NCBI RefSeq assembly: GCF_003576525.1
Contig: NZ_QWUA01000022.1
Coordinates: forward strand, 1-60,948
Reading direction: 5' to 3'
DNA: 60,948 bases
From: Rummeliibacillus sp. POC4
Lineage (GTDB): Bacteria > Bacillota > Bacilli > Bacillales_A > Planococcaceae
Part shown: in pieces, positions 9,515 through 17,355 of the stretch
How positions within the stretch are numbered: position 1 is the first letter of the stretch
How the letters are laid out: each line of letters opens with the position of its first letter
The notes under the pieces: model-generated
What the model saw: the letters and a program-made list of their open reading frames with translations, nothing else
What the model was told of the DNA's origin: nothing
Databases searched by the model: none
Position numbers and translations under genes: made by a program

Positions 9515-9580
9515 ACAATAACGGACAGGGCAGTATTACCCACCAACTGTTCCTAGCAGCCTAGTGAGTTCAGACATCCT
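9515..9580 (-). other. GC-richer, possibly structured leader of the DUF2225 operon
   Basis: Within very AT-rich DNA this 5' leader is distinctly GC-richer. On the minus strand it can form GGAACAG / CTGTCC and CAGT / ACTG stems around a GGTGGGTAATA core, and contains the near-palindrome CCTAGCAGCCTAG (plus strand). I could not match it to a riboswitch consensus I know. Confidence 0.35.
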
Positions 9581-10167
9581 TAAATTGTAATTATATCTAT
9601 AGTGAAATCCGAGAATAATATAAATTACATAAACAAATTCATTGAGTATGTAATGATTATTTTTTACTATATTATCATATTTATTTAGTCAAATATCAAT
9701 GATAATATATTACAATTTGTAGTATAAAGGTAATGTGTATTATAAAACAAAAGAATTAATTTGTAAATCTTTGGTTGTTGTTAGTTTATGAAGTTATGAT
9801 TAAAAGGGGAAATTATAACTATTTAAAAATATACTTTTTATCTATTGATTAATGAGAAATAAGAGGAGACTTTATAAGAAATCGCAAAGTACCGCAAACA
9901 AGGGGATTGGCGGTACTTTGCAGAGCTGAGGAGGTTAATTGTTCCGTGTTTATAGAGTTTTTATTTCAAAGTTAGAAATAAGCAATAACAATTGGATAGT
10001 GAAATCAAATAAGCAAAATCACTATAGTACAAGCATAGCCAAAATAATAAAATTCGAAACATCTAGGACAATATTTTTTTGAATGTAACAATGTGCAAGT
10101 TGTAAAAAAGTAAAACAATTCTATTAGGTATATTTCCGTATGAAATCAATAGAAGTATGAATATAGA
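9581..10167. other. Intergenic region with a perfect 12-bp inverted repeat
   Basis: GCAAAGTACCGC at 9884-9895 is repeated in inverted form as GCGGTACTTTGC at 9910-9921. No T run follows on either strand, so it is not an ordinary terminator. The rest is AT-rich, and I see no gene. Confidence 0.6.
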
Positions 10168-10203
10168 AAACACCTCTACAATATCATCATGCAGAGGCGT
10201 TTC
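10168..10203 (-). terminator. Rho-independent terminator of the YerD-like gene
   Basis: Imperfect stem AACACCTCT(A)C / GC(A)GAGGCGTT; on the minus strand it is followed by TTTTC. It lies about 36 nt past the stop at 10239. Confidence 0.7.
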
Positions 10204-10238
10204 TTCTATATAAATATTTATATATTAATCTAGTAATC

Positions 10239-11807
10239 TTAACTTATTTGTTTTTCTTTCAAATTTTCAACTTTATACACGCGACCATAATCGTCCTTGT
10301 AAACAATATGTTCGCTATTAAATTTGGTTGGTGAGTCTAAACCAGCTGCTGCAGCTACTCTAAATAGACCTTCACGCATAGTAATAATGTAGTTAGTTAC
10401 ACGGAATTTTTTCTCTTCAACAATAAGACCATTTTGTAATTTAGGATCAGTTGTTGCAACGCCAGCTGGACATTCGTTCGTATGACAACGTTGTGCCATG
10501 ATACATCCAACTGAAATCATAAATCCACGAGCTACGTTTATAAGATCTGCACCTAAGCCAAGAATGACTGCAGCACGGTCTGCAGTAATAATTTTACCAG
10601 AAGCGATAATTTTCACACGGTCACGTACACCGTATTTAATAAGGGCATCATGTAAAAGAACAAGGCTTGAGTGAATAGGAAGACCAACGCTATCTGCTAA
10701 GTCTTGGAATGTTGCACCTGTACCGCCTTCAGCACCATCGATTGTGATAAAGTCTGGACCTTTACCTGTTTCTTTCATATAAGAAGCAAGAGCTTCTGCA
10801 TCATCAGGACTACCAATAACAATTTTAATACCAACTGGAAGACCGCCGACTTCTCGAACTTGGTCGATAAATTTAAATAGTGATGGGAAGTCATTGAATT
10901 GATGGAAACGGTTTGGACTATTGATAGTTTTGTGTGGTTCGACATTACGGATTTTCGCAATTTCTTCCGTAACTTTATCTGCTTCTACGTGACCACCACG
11001 AGTTTTTGCACCTTGCGCTAGTTTTAACTCGAATGCTTTAACTTGAGGAATCGCCGCTTTTTCCTTTAGTAATTCAAAGCTAAATTCTCCGTCTTTTGTA
11101 CGATAACCAAATAATCCTGAACCAATTTGGGCGATTATATCTGCACCACCAGCTAAATGATAATCTGAGATACCACCTTCACCAGTATTCATCCAAGATC
11201 CTTTTGCCATACTAATACCTTTTGATAAAGCGGTAATAGCATTTTTTCCTAGTGCACCATAACTCATCGCAGATTGACCGACTAAACTACGTACGTGGAA
11301 AGGTTCACGACAATTTGGTCCAATTACAATGGCATCTTCTTCAGGAAGCAGCCATGGTTTAACTGTAACTTTTTCTGTATGTTCTTTACGATTAAACAAT
11401 CCATCAGAATCAATCACATATTTTTGAGTATCTACAGTTTGACTTTGATCGACACGCATTTCTTCTACTTGTTTTGTGAACATAGCGTTACGAATATAGA
11501 AACCTGCTTCTTCAAAATTACGTTTTGAACCATATCCTATGACAGAACCTAAGTATTTCCCAGGTAATACGACATGTAAAAAGTCTTCTCGACTAAAAGG
11601 CTTACCTTTATGGTCATCATCGAACAAATATTGTCGAAGTTCTGGACCGACTTTTTCAGTCATGTAACGCATTCTACCAAGAACCGGGAAATTCCGTAAA
11701 ATAGCATGTTGTTTTTGCTTACGGTCTAATACATATAGAGTAAATACTAATATTGCAGGAATAATAACAAAAATAGTAATTAAAATTAATAAAATAGTTG
11801 AAATCAT
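10239..11807 (-). CDS. FMN-binding glutamate synthase-family oxidoreductase (YerD-like)
   Basis: A 522-residue protein with one N-terminal membrane helix (STILLILITIFVIIPAIL) followed by a GltB-type FMN barrel. Visible family marks: GEGGISDYH, the TIDGAEGGTGATF substrate/FMN loop, KIIASGKI, and CHTNECPAGVATT, which matches the iron-sulphur cysteine motif of glutamate synthase (CHTNxCPxG). It lacks the glutaminase and GXGXG domains of true GltB, so glutamine-dependent glutamate synthesis is doubtful and its substrate is unknown. ATG 11807 is chosen because CGGAGG lies 7 nt upstream; an in-frame ATG 8 codons earlier precedes the ribosome site. It stands alone, with a large inverted repeat in its promoter region. 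Confidence 0.88.
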   Translation of the reverse strand: MISTILLILITIFVIIPAILVFTLYVLDRKQKQHAILRNFPVLGRMRYMTEKVGPELRQYLFDDDHKGKPFSREDFLHVVLPGKYLGSVIGYGSKRNFEEAGFYIRNAMFTKQVEEMRVDQSQTVDTQKYVIDSDGLFNRKEHTEKVTVKPWLLPEEDAIVIGPNCREPFHVRSLVGQSAMSYGALGKNAITALSKGISMAKGSWMNTGEGGISDYHLAGGADIIAQIGSGLFGYRTKDGEFSFELLKEKAAIPQVKAFELKLAQGAKTRGGHVEADKVTEEIAKIRNVEPHKTINSPNRFHQFNDFPSLFKFIDQVREVGGLPVGIKIVIGSPDDAEALASYMKETGKGPDFITIDGAEGGTGATFQDLADSVGLPIHSSLVLLHDALIKYGVRDRVKIIASGKIITADRAAVILGLGADLINVARGFMISVGCIMAQRCHTNECPAGVATTDPKLQNGLIVEEKKFRVTNYIITMREGLFRVAAAAGLDSPTKFNSEHIVYKDDYGRVYKVENLKEKQIS

Positions 11808-11855
11808 TTTTAAACCTCCGAAAAGCCTCATTAATCAAACTTTGTGTCAAATTTA

Positions 11856-11906
11856 TGAATCTATCTCAATTGCGTATTAAATATATCACAATTCGAGATA
11901 GATTCA
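11856..11906. promoter_or_regulatory. Large inverted repeat in the promoter region of the YerD-like gene
   Basis: TGAATCTATCTC (11856-11867) is repeated as GAGATAGATTCA (11895-11906), flanked inside by ATTG/CAAT. The right arm contains AATTCGAGATA, identical to half of the MhqR-type (MarR family) operator of B. subtilis as I remember it. It sits about 50-100 nt before the start codon and is probably an operator. Confidence 0.45.
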
Positions 11907-12120
11907 AGTGTTTAGATTAAAAAGTGTATTTATTAAAGAAAACACTTGAAAACGCTTACTTTAAACAGAAGATTTATACCCATTAAAGAATAGTGTGATT
12001 ACCCTAAATCTGGTACAAATTCAACCTTAGAGTGTAAGTGTAGAGATTGAATATGGGATGTACCTCTATAATTAGATATATGTGACTTAAGCGGATTGGT
12101 GTCTAATCTTAATTTATAAA
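11907..12120. other. Intergenic, nothing recognised
   Basis: AT-rich spacer between the operator-like repeat and the brnQ terminator. No supported gene. Confidence 0.5.
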
Positions 12121-12172
12121 AGAAAAAGACTGTAAACTACTCTTAATTGGAGTGTGTTTACAGTCTTTTTTT
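12121..12172. terminator. Rho-independent terminator (brnQ)
   Basis: Perfect 15-bp stem AAAAAGACTGTAAAC / GTTTACAGTCTTTTT with T runs in both directions. It lies about 30 nt beyond the brnQ stop. Confidence 0.88.
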
Positions 12173-12199
12173 CTATTTAAAATTTATTGGTTGTGTAAT

Positions 12200-13519
12200 T
12201 TATTTTTTTTGCATCAATGAAATGACATAACCTACGATTGCACCAATAAGAGCAGGTATTAGCCAGCCAATCCCTGTAGAGTATAGTGGGATTTGGTTTA
12301 AGAAGTTTTCATAACCAGTAAAAGTGATTTTAGCTTGTTTAAGACCATCGTAAATACTTACTAAAGCTGTGAAAATCATTGCTGTAATATAAACAGCACG
12401 TGCATCATTGAACCATTTTGCAGCAAGAGTTAAGACCATTAGAACAATTGCTAGTGGATAAATAGCAAGTAGTACAGGTAAAGAGATGGTGATCAATTGT
12501 TCAAGCCCGATATTTGCTACGAAAGTTGAGAAAATCGTGAAAACCCATACCCATCCTTTATAAGAAATAGAAGGGAAGATTTTATGGAAGAACTCAGATG
12601 ATGCAGTCATTAAGCCGATTGATGTTGTTAAACAAGCTAGTAGAATGACAGCTGTTAATAAGATATTACCGAATTGACCATATAGGATGTTTGCAGATTT
12701 TGTAATGATATCAGCACCGTTGTCGAATGCACCAATTGTTTGGAAACTTGATGAACCAATATAACCAAGAGAAAGATAAACAAGAGCTAGTCCAGCTGCA
12801 GCGATAAATGCAGCGAAAATTGTTGTTTTCACAACTGTTGGTTTGTGCGTAATATTTTTACCTTTTAATGCTTCTACAATGACAATTCCAAAGATTAATG
12901 CTGCTAGGAAATCCATTGTTAAGTAACCTTGAACGAAACCTTCACCAAATGGATTTGATACGTATTTACCGACTGCTTTTCCAGCTCCGTCCATCGGTGT
13001 CACGATTGCTTTTATAGCAAGTGCAGCGATAACAACTAAAAGTGCAGGAGTAAGAATTTTACCTACTCGGTCAATTAACTTACTTGGGTTCAATGCGAAG
13101 AACATAGTAATTGCAAAGAAAATGATTGAAAAGATTAATAATGGCCAAAATGATGCTGCAGATGCTTCTGACAAATAAGGTTTAACACCTAACTCATAAG
13201 AAACTGTACCCGTACGAGGCATTGCGAAGAATGGTCCAATCGCAAGATATACAATTGCTGTGAAGATTACACCGAATAGTGGACTAATACGGCCCGCCAT
13301 ATCTTGTAATTCACCGCCTGATTTGGCAACTGTAATAACCCCTAATAATGGAAGACCTACACCAGTTACTAAAAAACCAATTATAGCTAAAACAAAATGT
13401 TCGCCTGATTGTTGTCCTAATAGAGGAGGGAAGATAATGTTACCGGCACCTAGGAATAATGCGAAAAGCATGAACCCAACCGATATTTTTTCCCAAAGAG
13501 AAAGATGTTGATTTTGCAT
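12200..13519 (-). CDS. brnQ: Branched-chain amino acid:cation symporter BrnQ
   Basis: A 439-residue integral membrane protein with about twelve hydrophobic segments spread over its full length. It matches the BrnQ/LIVCS family, which imports leucine, isoleucine and valine with a cation. Visible family features are the N-terminal LFLGAGNIIFPPLLGQ segment, the FFAMPRTGTVSYE loop and LACLTTSIGLMTA. The ATG follows AAGGAG. It is monocistronic with its own terminator, and a CodY-like box lies about 95 nt upstream, which fits the usual nutrient control of this transporter. Confidence 0.95.
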   Translation of the reverse strand: MQNQHLSLWEKISVGFMLFALFLGAGNIIFPPLLGQQSGEHFVLAIIGFLVTGVGLPLLGVITVAKSGGELQDMAGRISPLFGVIFTAIVYLAIGPFFAMPRTGTVSYELGVKPYLSEASAASFWPLLIFSIIFFAITMFFALNPSKLIDRVGKILTPALLVVIAALAIKAIVTPMDGAGKAVGKYVSNPFGEGFVQGYLTMDFLAALIFGIVIVEALKGKNITHKPTVVKTTIFAAFIAAAGLALVYLSLGYIGSSSFQTIGAFDNGADIITKSANILYGQFGNILLTAVILLACLTTSIGLMTASSEFFHKIFPSISYKGWVWVFTIFSTFVANIGLEQLITISLPVLLAIYPLAIVLMVLTLAAKWFNDARAVYITAMIFTALVSIYDGLKQAKITFTGYENFLNQIPLYSTGIGWLIPALIGAIVGYVISLMQKK

Positions 13520-13611
13520 AATAAGACTCCTTTTATAATGTTCTGCGTGTAATCTCTAGTAATTTATATGAAATTATTACGCTATTTGGAATAAGGTGAT
13601 TAAATATTCGT

Positions 13612-13626
13612 TGTTATCTGAAAATT
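13612..13626 (-). promoter_or_regulatory. Putative CodY box upstream of brnQ
   Basis: TGTTATCTGAAAATT matches the CodY consensus AATTTTCWGAAAATT at 12 of 15 positions, with the right half perfect. BrnQ transporters are established CodY targets in Bacillales. Binding here is inferred. Confidence 0.45.
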
Positions 13627-13855
13627 CTAATTACAACAGTTTTAAAAAGGTACTTGAATAGATTAACATGAATATGTCTATAATGGAACCTTAAATTTTA
13701 TTTAAAAAGTGAAAATTTATATTAATTAAGTTAAATATTCTAAAATAAAAGAAAATTTAGAATGAATAAATTATGAAGAGGGTGTAAAGATTATTTTAAT
13801 AATGGATTGATATGAAGAGAAGTGGACCAAAGTCGAGAAATGTTTGAGGATTCGT
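13627..13855. other. Intergenic, upstream brnQ region
   Basis: Very AT-rich; no gene seen. Together with the array at 13856, the orphan terminator at 14022 and the tagO promoter it forms a 900-bp gene-free divergent region. Confidence 0.5.
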
Positions 13856-13970
13856 GACTTAAATTGCTGTAAGGGCGAATACAATTCAAAAAAGAGCGAA
13901 TAAAACGAAGGTAGGAGCGAATAAAATCCCCAAATTAGCGAATAAACCATAGGAAAGAGCGAATAAACTG
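13856..13970 (+). repeat. 21-nt periodic array, GAGCGAATAAA family, copy 1
   Basis: Five copies of GCGAATAMA start at 13875, 13896, 13917, 13938 and 13959, exactly 21 nt apart. A start sequence (GACTTAAATTGCTGTAAGG) precedes unit 1, and unit 1 reads ATACA where the others read ATAAA. The same layout recurs, inverted, at 15834-15946 and 47123-47235. Confidence 0.9.
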
Positions 13971-14021
13971 CTCTTCGTTAATAATCCAGTCAATAGAATG
14001 TTATTAAATTTACATAATTTC

Positions 14022-14051
14022 ATCTCCTAACAGATGTGTTAGGAGATTTTT
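14022..14051 (+). terminator. Orphan Rho-independent terminator
   Basis: Stem ATCTCCTAAC / GTTAGGAGAT with a 6-nt loop, followed by TTTTT on the plus strand. No plus-strand gene lies upstream before the divergent brnQ, so it may end a small transcript covering the 21-nt array. Confidence 0.65.
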
Positions 14052-14300
14052 ATGTGCAATAATTCAGCCAAGTGTGAATTCGATAAAAAGTAATGATTAA
14101 ATAGTCAGATTCATAGTAAAAATTGGTTGTGTCATATTCGTAATTTGGCTCTATAATCATATATGTAAAGTTGTTAAACACATAGAATTGCATAAAACTT
14201 AAAATTTGATGCAACCTTTTAAGCATTTCTTGTGTTTTATTAGAGTAAGATTTAAATAGTATGATTATAGTGATGGACAAACAAATTACTTGAAAGAGAG

Positions 14301-14328
14301 TGTTATTTTCTAGAAATCATGCTATAAT
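14301..14328 (+). promoter_or_regulatory. Putative extended -10 promoter of tagO
   Basis: TGCTATAAT (TGn extended -10, TATAAT at 14323-14328) with a weak -35 TGTTAT 16 nt upstream, about 95 nt before the tagO start codon. Confidence 0.5.
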
Positions 14329-14421
14329 ACTTTTTGTATTCAATGATAACTAGCATTTGAATGCGTTTTTTATTGCGCGTTTATTAATATACGTAGAGTT
14401 TATAAGGAGGATGGGTAATAT

Positions 14422-15459
14422 ATGAATTACCTAGCATTAGTTGTAGCCTTTGTCGCTTCAATTCTTTTGACTCCGCTTGTTAAACGACTCGCATTTCGAA
14501 TTGGTGCAGTAGATAAACCAAACTATCGTAAAGTGCACGATCATGTTATGCCACGACTTGGTGGATTAGCTATTTTCTTAGCTTTTCTAATTGGTATAGT
14601 TGTAGCACAACCTATGGATAAATCAATGATTGCCATTTTAATCGGAGGCTTTGTTATTATCGTGACAGGCGTCCTTGATGACATGCTTGAAATTTCTCCA
14701 AAAGCTAAATTGATTGGGCAAACTGTTGCCGCTGCAATCGTTATTTTCTTTGGTGGTGTTCAAATTGACTTTATCAATTTACCTTTCGACGGAAAATTAG
14801 ACTTTGGTTATTTAAGCATTCCATTAACTTTAATTTGGATTATTGGTATTACGAATGCGATTAACTTAATAGATGGATTAGATGGCCTTGCAGCCGGTGT
14901 TTCCACAATTGCATTAATCACACTTGCAGCTATGGCATTCATAATGGGTAATGTTTTTGTATTAGTGATGGCTTTGATTCTTGCAGCAAGTACATGTGGT
15001 TTCTTATTTTATAATTTCCACCCTGCGAAAATTTTCATGGGTGATACCGGGGCTTTGTTCCTTGGATTTATGATTTCTGTTTTAGCTTTACTTGGATTTA
15101 AAAACGTAACTTTTGTTTCATTAGTTGTTCCTATTGTTATGTTAGGTGTTCCAATTTCAGATACTTTCTTCGCTATTGTGCGTCGTTTGTTAAACAAACA
15201 ACCACCATTTAGCCCAGATAAATCTCACTTGCATCACCGCTTGATGAGTATTGGTTTTACTCATCGCCAAACAGTATTACTTATTTATGGGATCGCTGCA
15301 ATGTTCGGGTTAGCAGCAATTACATTCTCAATGGCAAAAGTTTGGGGAGCAATTCTTCTCATCACTGTAATTCTTGTAGTAATTGAGTTATTTGTCGAAG
15401 TGATTGGACTAGCTGGACAAAATTATCGCCCATTGTTAAACCTTGTTCGAAAAAAATAA
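14422..15459 (+). CDS. tagO: Undecaprenyl-phosphate N-acetylglucosaminyl-1-phosphate transferase (MraY/WecA family)
   Basis: A 345-residue polytopic membrane enzyme (about ten helices) that transfers GlcNAc-1-P from UDP-GlcNAc to undecaprenyl phosphate, the committed step of wall teichoic acid synthesis. Motifs: RKVHDHVMPRLGG near residue 40, DDMLEISPKAKLIGQ with the Asp pair (about 89-90), NAINLIDGLDGLAAG (about 147-161), FMGDTGALFLGF (about 205-216) and the cytoplasmic HLHHRLMSIGFTH loop (about 270-282). The ATG follows AAGGAGG. It supplies the substrate for TagA at the left end of the window, and the LCP proteins here may attach the finished polymer. It is flanked on both sides by inverted copies of the same 21-nt array. 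Confidence 0.95.
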   Translation: MNYLALVVAFVASILLTPLVKRLAFRIGAVDKPNYRKVHDHVMPRLGGLAIFLAFLIGIVVAQPMDKSMIAILIGGFVIIVTGVLDDMLEISPKAKLIGQTVAAAIVIFFGGVQIDFINLPFDGKLDFGYLSIPLTLIWIIGITNAINLIDGLDGLAAGVSTIALITLAAMAFIMGNVFVLVMALILAASTCGFLFYNFHPAKIFMGDTGALFLGFMISVLALLGFKNVTFVSLVVPIVMLGVPISDTFFAIVRRLLNKQPPFSPDKSHLHHRLMSIGFTHRQTVLLIYGIAAMFGLAAITFSMAKVWGAILLITVILVVIELFVEVIGLAGQNYRPLLNLVRKK

Positions 15460-15473
15460 TCTTAAAATATACT

Positions 15474-15517
15474 AGAGTGTGCTAAAAGTTTTGACCTTTT
15501 AGTTACACTCTTTTTTA
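15474..15517 (+). terminator. Rho-independent terminator of tagO
   Basis: Stem AGAGTGT..CTAAAA / TTTTAG..ACACTCT followed by TTTTT, 15 nt after the tagO stop. Confidence 0.85.
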
Positions 15518-15520
15518 TTT

Positions 15521-15604
15521 TGTGGATAAGTATTGGATGGAGATTGACCAATTCATCAGTGATGGTAGAGGATAATGTGGATAAAGCTGTGGGATTGTGG
15601 ATAA
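15521..15604 (-). promoter_or_regulatory. Cluster of three perfect DnaA boxes
   Basis: TGTGGATAA, the reverse complement of the DnaA box TTATCCACA, occurs exactly at 15521-15529, 15576-15584 and 15596-15604, all in the same orientation and with 55- and 20-nt start spacing. No dnaA, dnaN or other origin gene is near, so this resembles the DnaA-box clusters outside oriC that modulate initiation in B. subtilis. Confidence 0.65.
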
Positions 15605-15671
15605 TTTCAAAATATTTTAAATATTAATATCTTAATAGAATTAAATATACCTCTGAAAGGGGAGTGACTTT

Positions 15672-15797
15672 GAAGGGAAATAAAAGCATCAGAAAAGGAA
15701 ATAAACACTGCTGAAAAAGAAATAAAAGCCTCTGAAAAGGTAATAAAACCCTTTAAAAAAGAAATAAACCTCCTCTAAAAAGAAATAAATCCCTTCA
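15672..15797 (+). repeat. 21-nt periodic array, GAAATAAA family, copy 1
   Basis: Six cores (GAAATAAA, once GTAATAAA) start at 15677, 15698, 15719, 15740, 15761 and 15782, each exactly 21 nt after the last. The spacers are A-rich just before each core (AAAAG/AAAAA). Confidence 0.9.
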
Positions 15798-15833
15798 TCT
15801 ATGTTGCTTTCACCGAGTAACTTCATTTTCTAA

Positions 15834-15946
15834 CGTTATTCGCTCTCTCGGTAGTTTTATTCGCTCCTTCTGTGATTTTATTCGCTCTCTCGCTTCGTTT
15901 ATTCGCTCCATTTTAAATTGTATTCGCCCTTACAGCAATTTACGTC
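15834..15946 (-). repeat. 21-nt periodic array, GAGCGAATAAA family, copy 2
   Basis: Read on the minus strand, five GCGAAT cores at 21-nt spacing (plus-strand ATTCGC at 15838, 15859, 15880, 15901, 15922), preceded by GACGTAAATTGCTGTAAGG and again with ATACA in unit 1. It is an inverted counterpart of the array at 13856. Confidence 0.9.
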
Positions 15947-15987
15947 TTCAAAAACCTCAGTTCAAAAAGAGAACCGAACCATAAATA

Positions 15988-16022
15988 AAAAAGCATCCAA
16001 TAGAAAAACTATTAGATGCTTA
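15988..16022 (-). terminator. Rho-independent terminator of the LCP gene
   Basis: Stem AAGCATC(C)AATAG / CTATT(A)GATGCTT; TTTTATTT follows on the minus strand. Confidence 0.82.
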
Positions 16023-16040
16023 TTATTCGTTATCATTAGA

Positions 16041-17207
16041 TTAATTATTCGAATTGTAGTCTGAGCTGTAACTGCTACTAGAACCAGATCCACTATAAGT
16101 ACTACCAGAACCGCTATAAGAACTAGATTGTTGACTGGAATTATATTCGCTACTACTGTTGTTCGTATCTGTCTGAGTACCGTCTGTCGAATTATCTTGT
16201 GTGTTTAAGTCATTTTCAGTTAAACCTAAATGTTTTTGAAGCGTTTGTTTGATTTCAGCAAGATTATTTGTATCTAATTTGTAGTAGTAAACGCCAGTTG
16301 ACATATCGTCGTAACCTTTTAAAGATAGTGAGTCAACTTTTGGCATACCACCTTTAATATAAGCGGCAAGTGATTTCATCTCATCGAAAGTCATGTTCGT
16401 TTTCATATTGTTGCCGACTGCAGCTAATATATCATCATATTTTGTTAATGATGTTACGGATGATGCCTTTTTAATAATAGCTTCTAAAATCATCTGTTGG
16501 CGTTCTCCGCGTTTGATATCGCTATCTTGATGTCGCGTACGTGCAAGTGCTAATGCTTCACGACCATTGAGTAATTGCTTACCAGGTTTTAAGTTGACTG
16601 TTCGTTTGTCGTTTTCATCAAGTTCATGTAATGCATAAGGTACGTTAACTTTAATACCACCAAGTGCATCGACAATTTCGATAAATGCATCAAAGTTTAA
16701 ACGATAGTAGTAATCTACAGGAACGTTTAATAAATTTTCTACTGTATCAATTGTTGCTTGTGTCCCACCGTATGCATGTGCATGAGTGATTTTATCTTCA
16801 TGACCTACATAAGGAATGTAAACATAGGAGTCACGTGGAATACTTAGTAATTTAACTGATTTATCTTTGTTGTTTAAAGTGGCAAGCATTAAGGCATCTG
16901 AACGAGAATGATCAGAACCTTGTTCACGAGCTTCGCTATCATCAATACCAACAAAAAGTATTGAGATATTATCTTTTAATGGTTCAACTTTTTCTTCTCT
17001 CAAAGCAGATTTCTCTCGGGTATTACTTGTATCGTAAGCTTTGTTTGCTGCTTTTTCACCTTGTTTGAAAAGATAAAAGGCATATGACCCGGTCGCTATA
17101 ACTGCTAATATTAAAAGAACTAAAAAGGTTTTTAAGACGGGATGTTTCTTTTTTTTCTTTTTAAGGGACTTTTTCTCCTTTTTCGCTTGTACTCTTGAAT
17201 TTGTCAT
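16041..17207 (-). CDS. LytR-CpsA-Psr (LCP) family wall polymer ligase
   Basis: A 388-residue protein with a strongly basic cytoplasmic tail (KKEKKSLKKKKKKHP), one membrane anchor (about 25-45) and an extracellular LCP domain (about 80-310). LCP proteins transfer teichoic acids or other anionic polymers from the lipid carrier to peptidoglycan. Visible: LFVGIDDSEAR, DALMLATL, LLSIPRDSYVYIPYVG with the pyrophosphate-binding Arg, KITHAHAYGG, the LARTRHQDSDIKRGERQQ block with conserved Arg residues. The C-terminal 60 residues are a Ser/Gly/Tyr-rich low-complexity tail absent from the second LCP protein at 48539. Monocistronic; ATG follows GAGGAG. I cannot say whether it is TagT, TagU or TagV. Confidence 0.93.
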   Translation of the reverse strand: MTNSRVQAKKEKKSLKKKKKKHPVLKTFLVLLILAVIATGSYAFYLFKQGEKAANKAYDTSNTREKSALREEKVEPLKDNISILFVGIDDSEAREQGSDHSRSDALMLATLNNKDKSVKLLSIPRDSYVYIPYVGHEDKITHAHAYGGTQATIDTVENLLNVPVDYYYRLNFDAFIEIVDALGGIKVNVPYALHELDENDKRTVNLKPGKQLLNGREALALARTRHQDSDIKRGERQQMILEAIIKKASSVTSLTKYDDILAAVGNNMKTNMTFDEMKSLAAYIKGGMPKVDSLSLKGYDDMSTGVYYYKLDTNNLAEIKQTLQKHLGLTENDLNTQDNSTDGTQTDTNNSSSEYNSSQQSSSYSGSGSTYSGSGSSSSYSSDYNSNN

Positions 17208-17355
17208 ATATAATCTCCTCTAATTTAGGAATACTAATCTACAGAATTGTATTGACACAGTGTATTTGACGCTCTTTTTAAAATAAAGTTGCTACATTTC
17301 GTGTAGCGAATTTAATTATACTATGGAGAATTGAATCAGTAAAATTAATTTTTAG

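Noticed and set aside
9503-9600. c-di-GMP riboswitch or T-box before the DUF2225 operon
   Set aside because: Lacks the conserved GEMM tetraloop/receptor and GCAAAGCC elements and the T-box GGTGGNACCGCG sequence; only GC content and short stems stand out.
10239-11807. True glutamate synthase large subunit (GltB)
   Set aside because: Only the FMN-barrel part is present at 522 residues; the glutaminase and C-terminal domains are missing, so a YerD-type assignment is safer.
14050-14280. 76-codon minus-strand frame between brnQ and tagO
   Set aside because: Low-complexity AT-rich translation without start signal; it lies in the divergent regulatory region.
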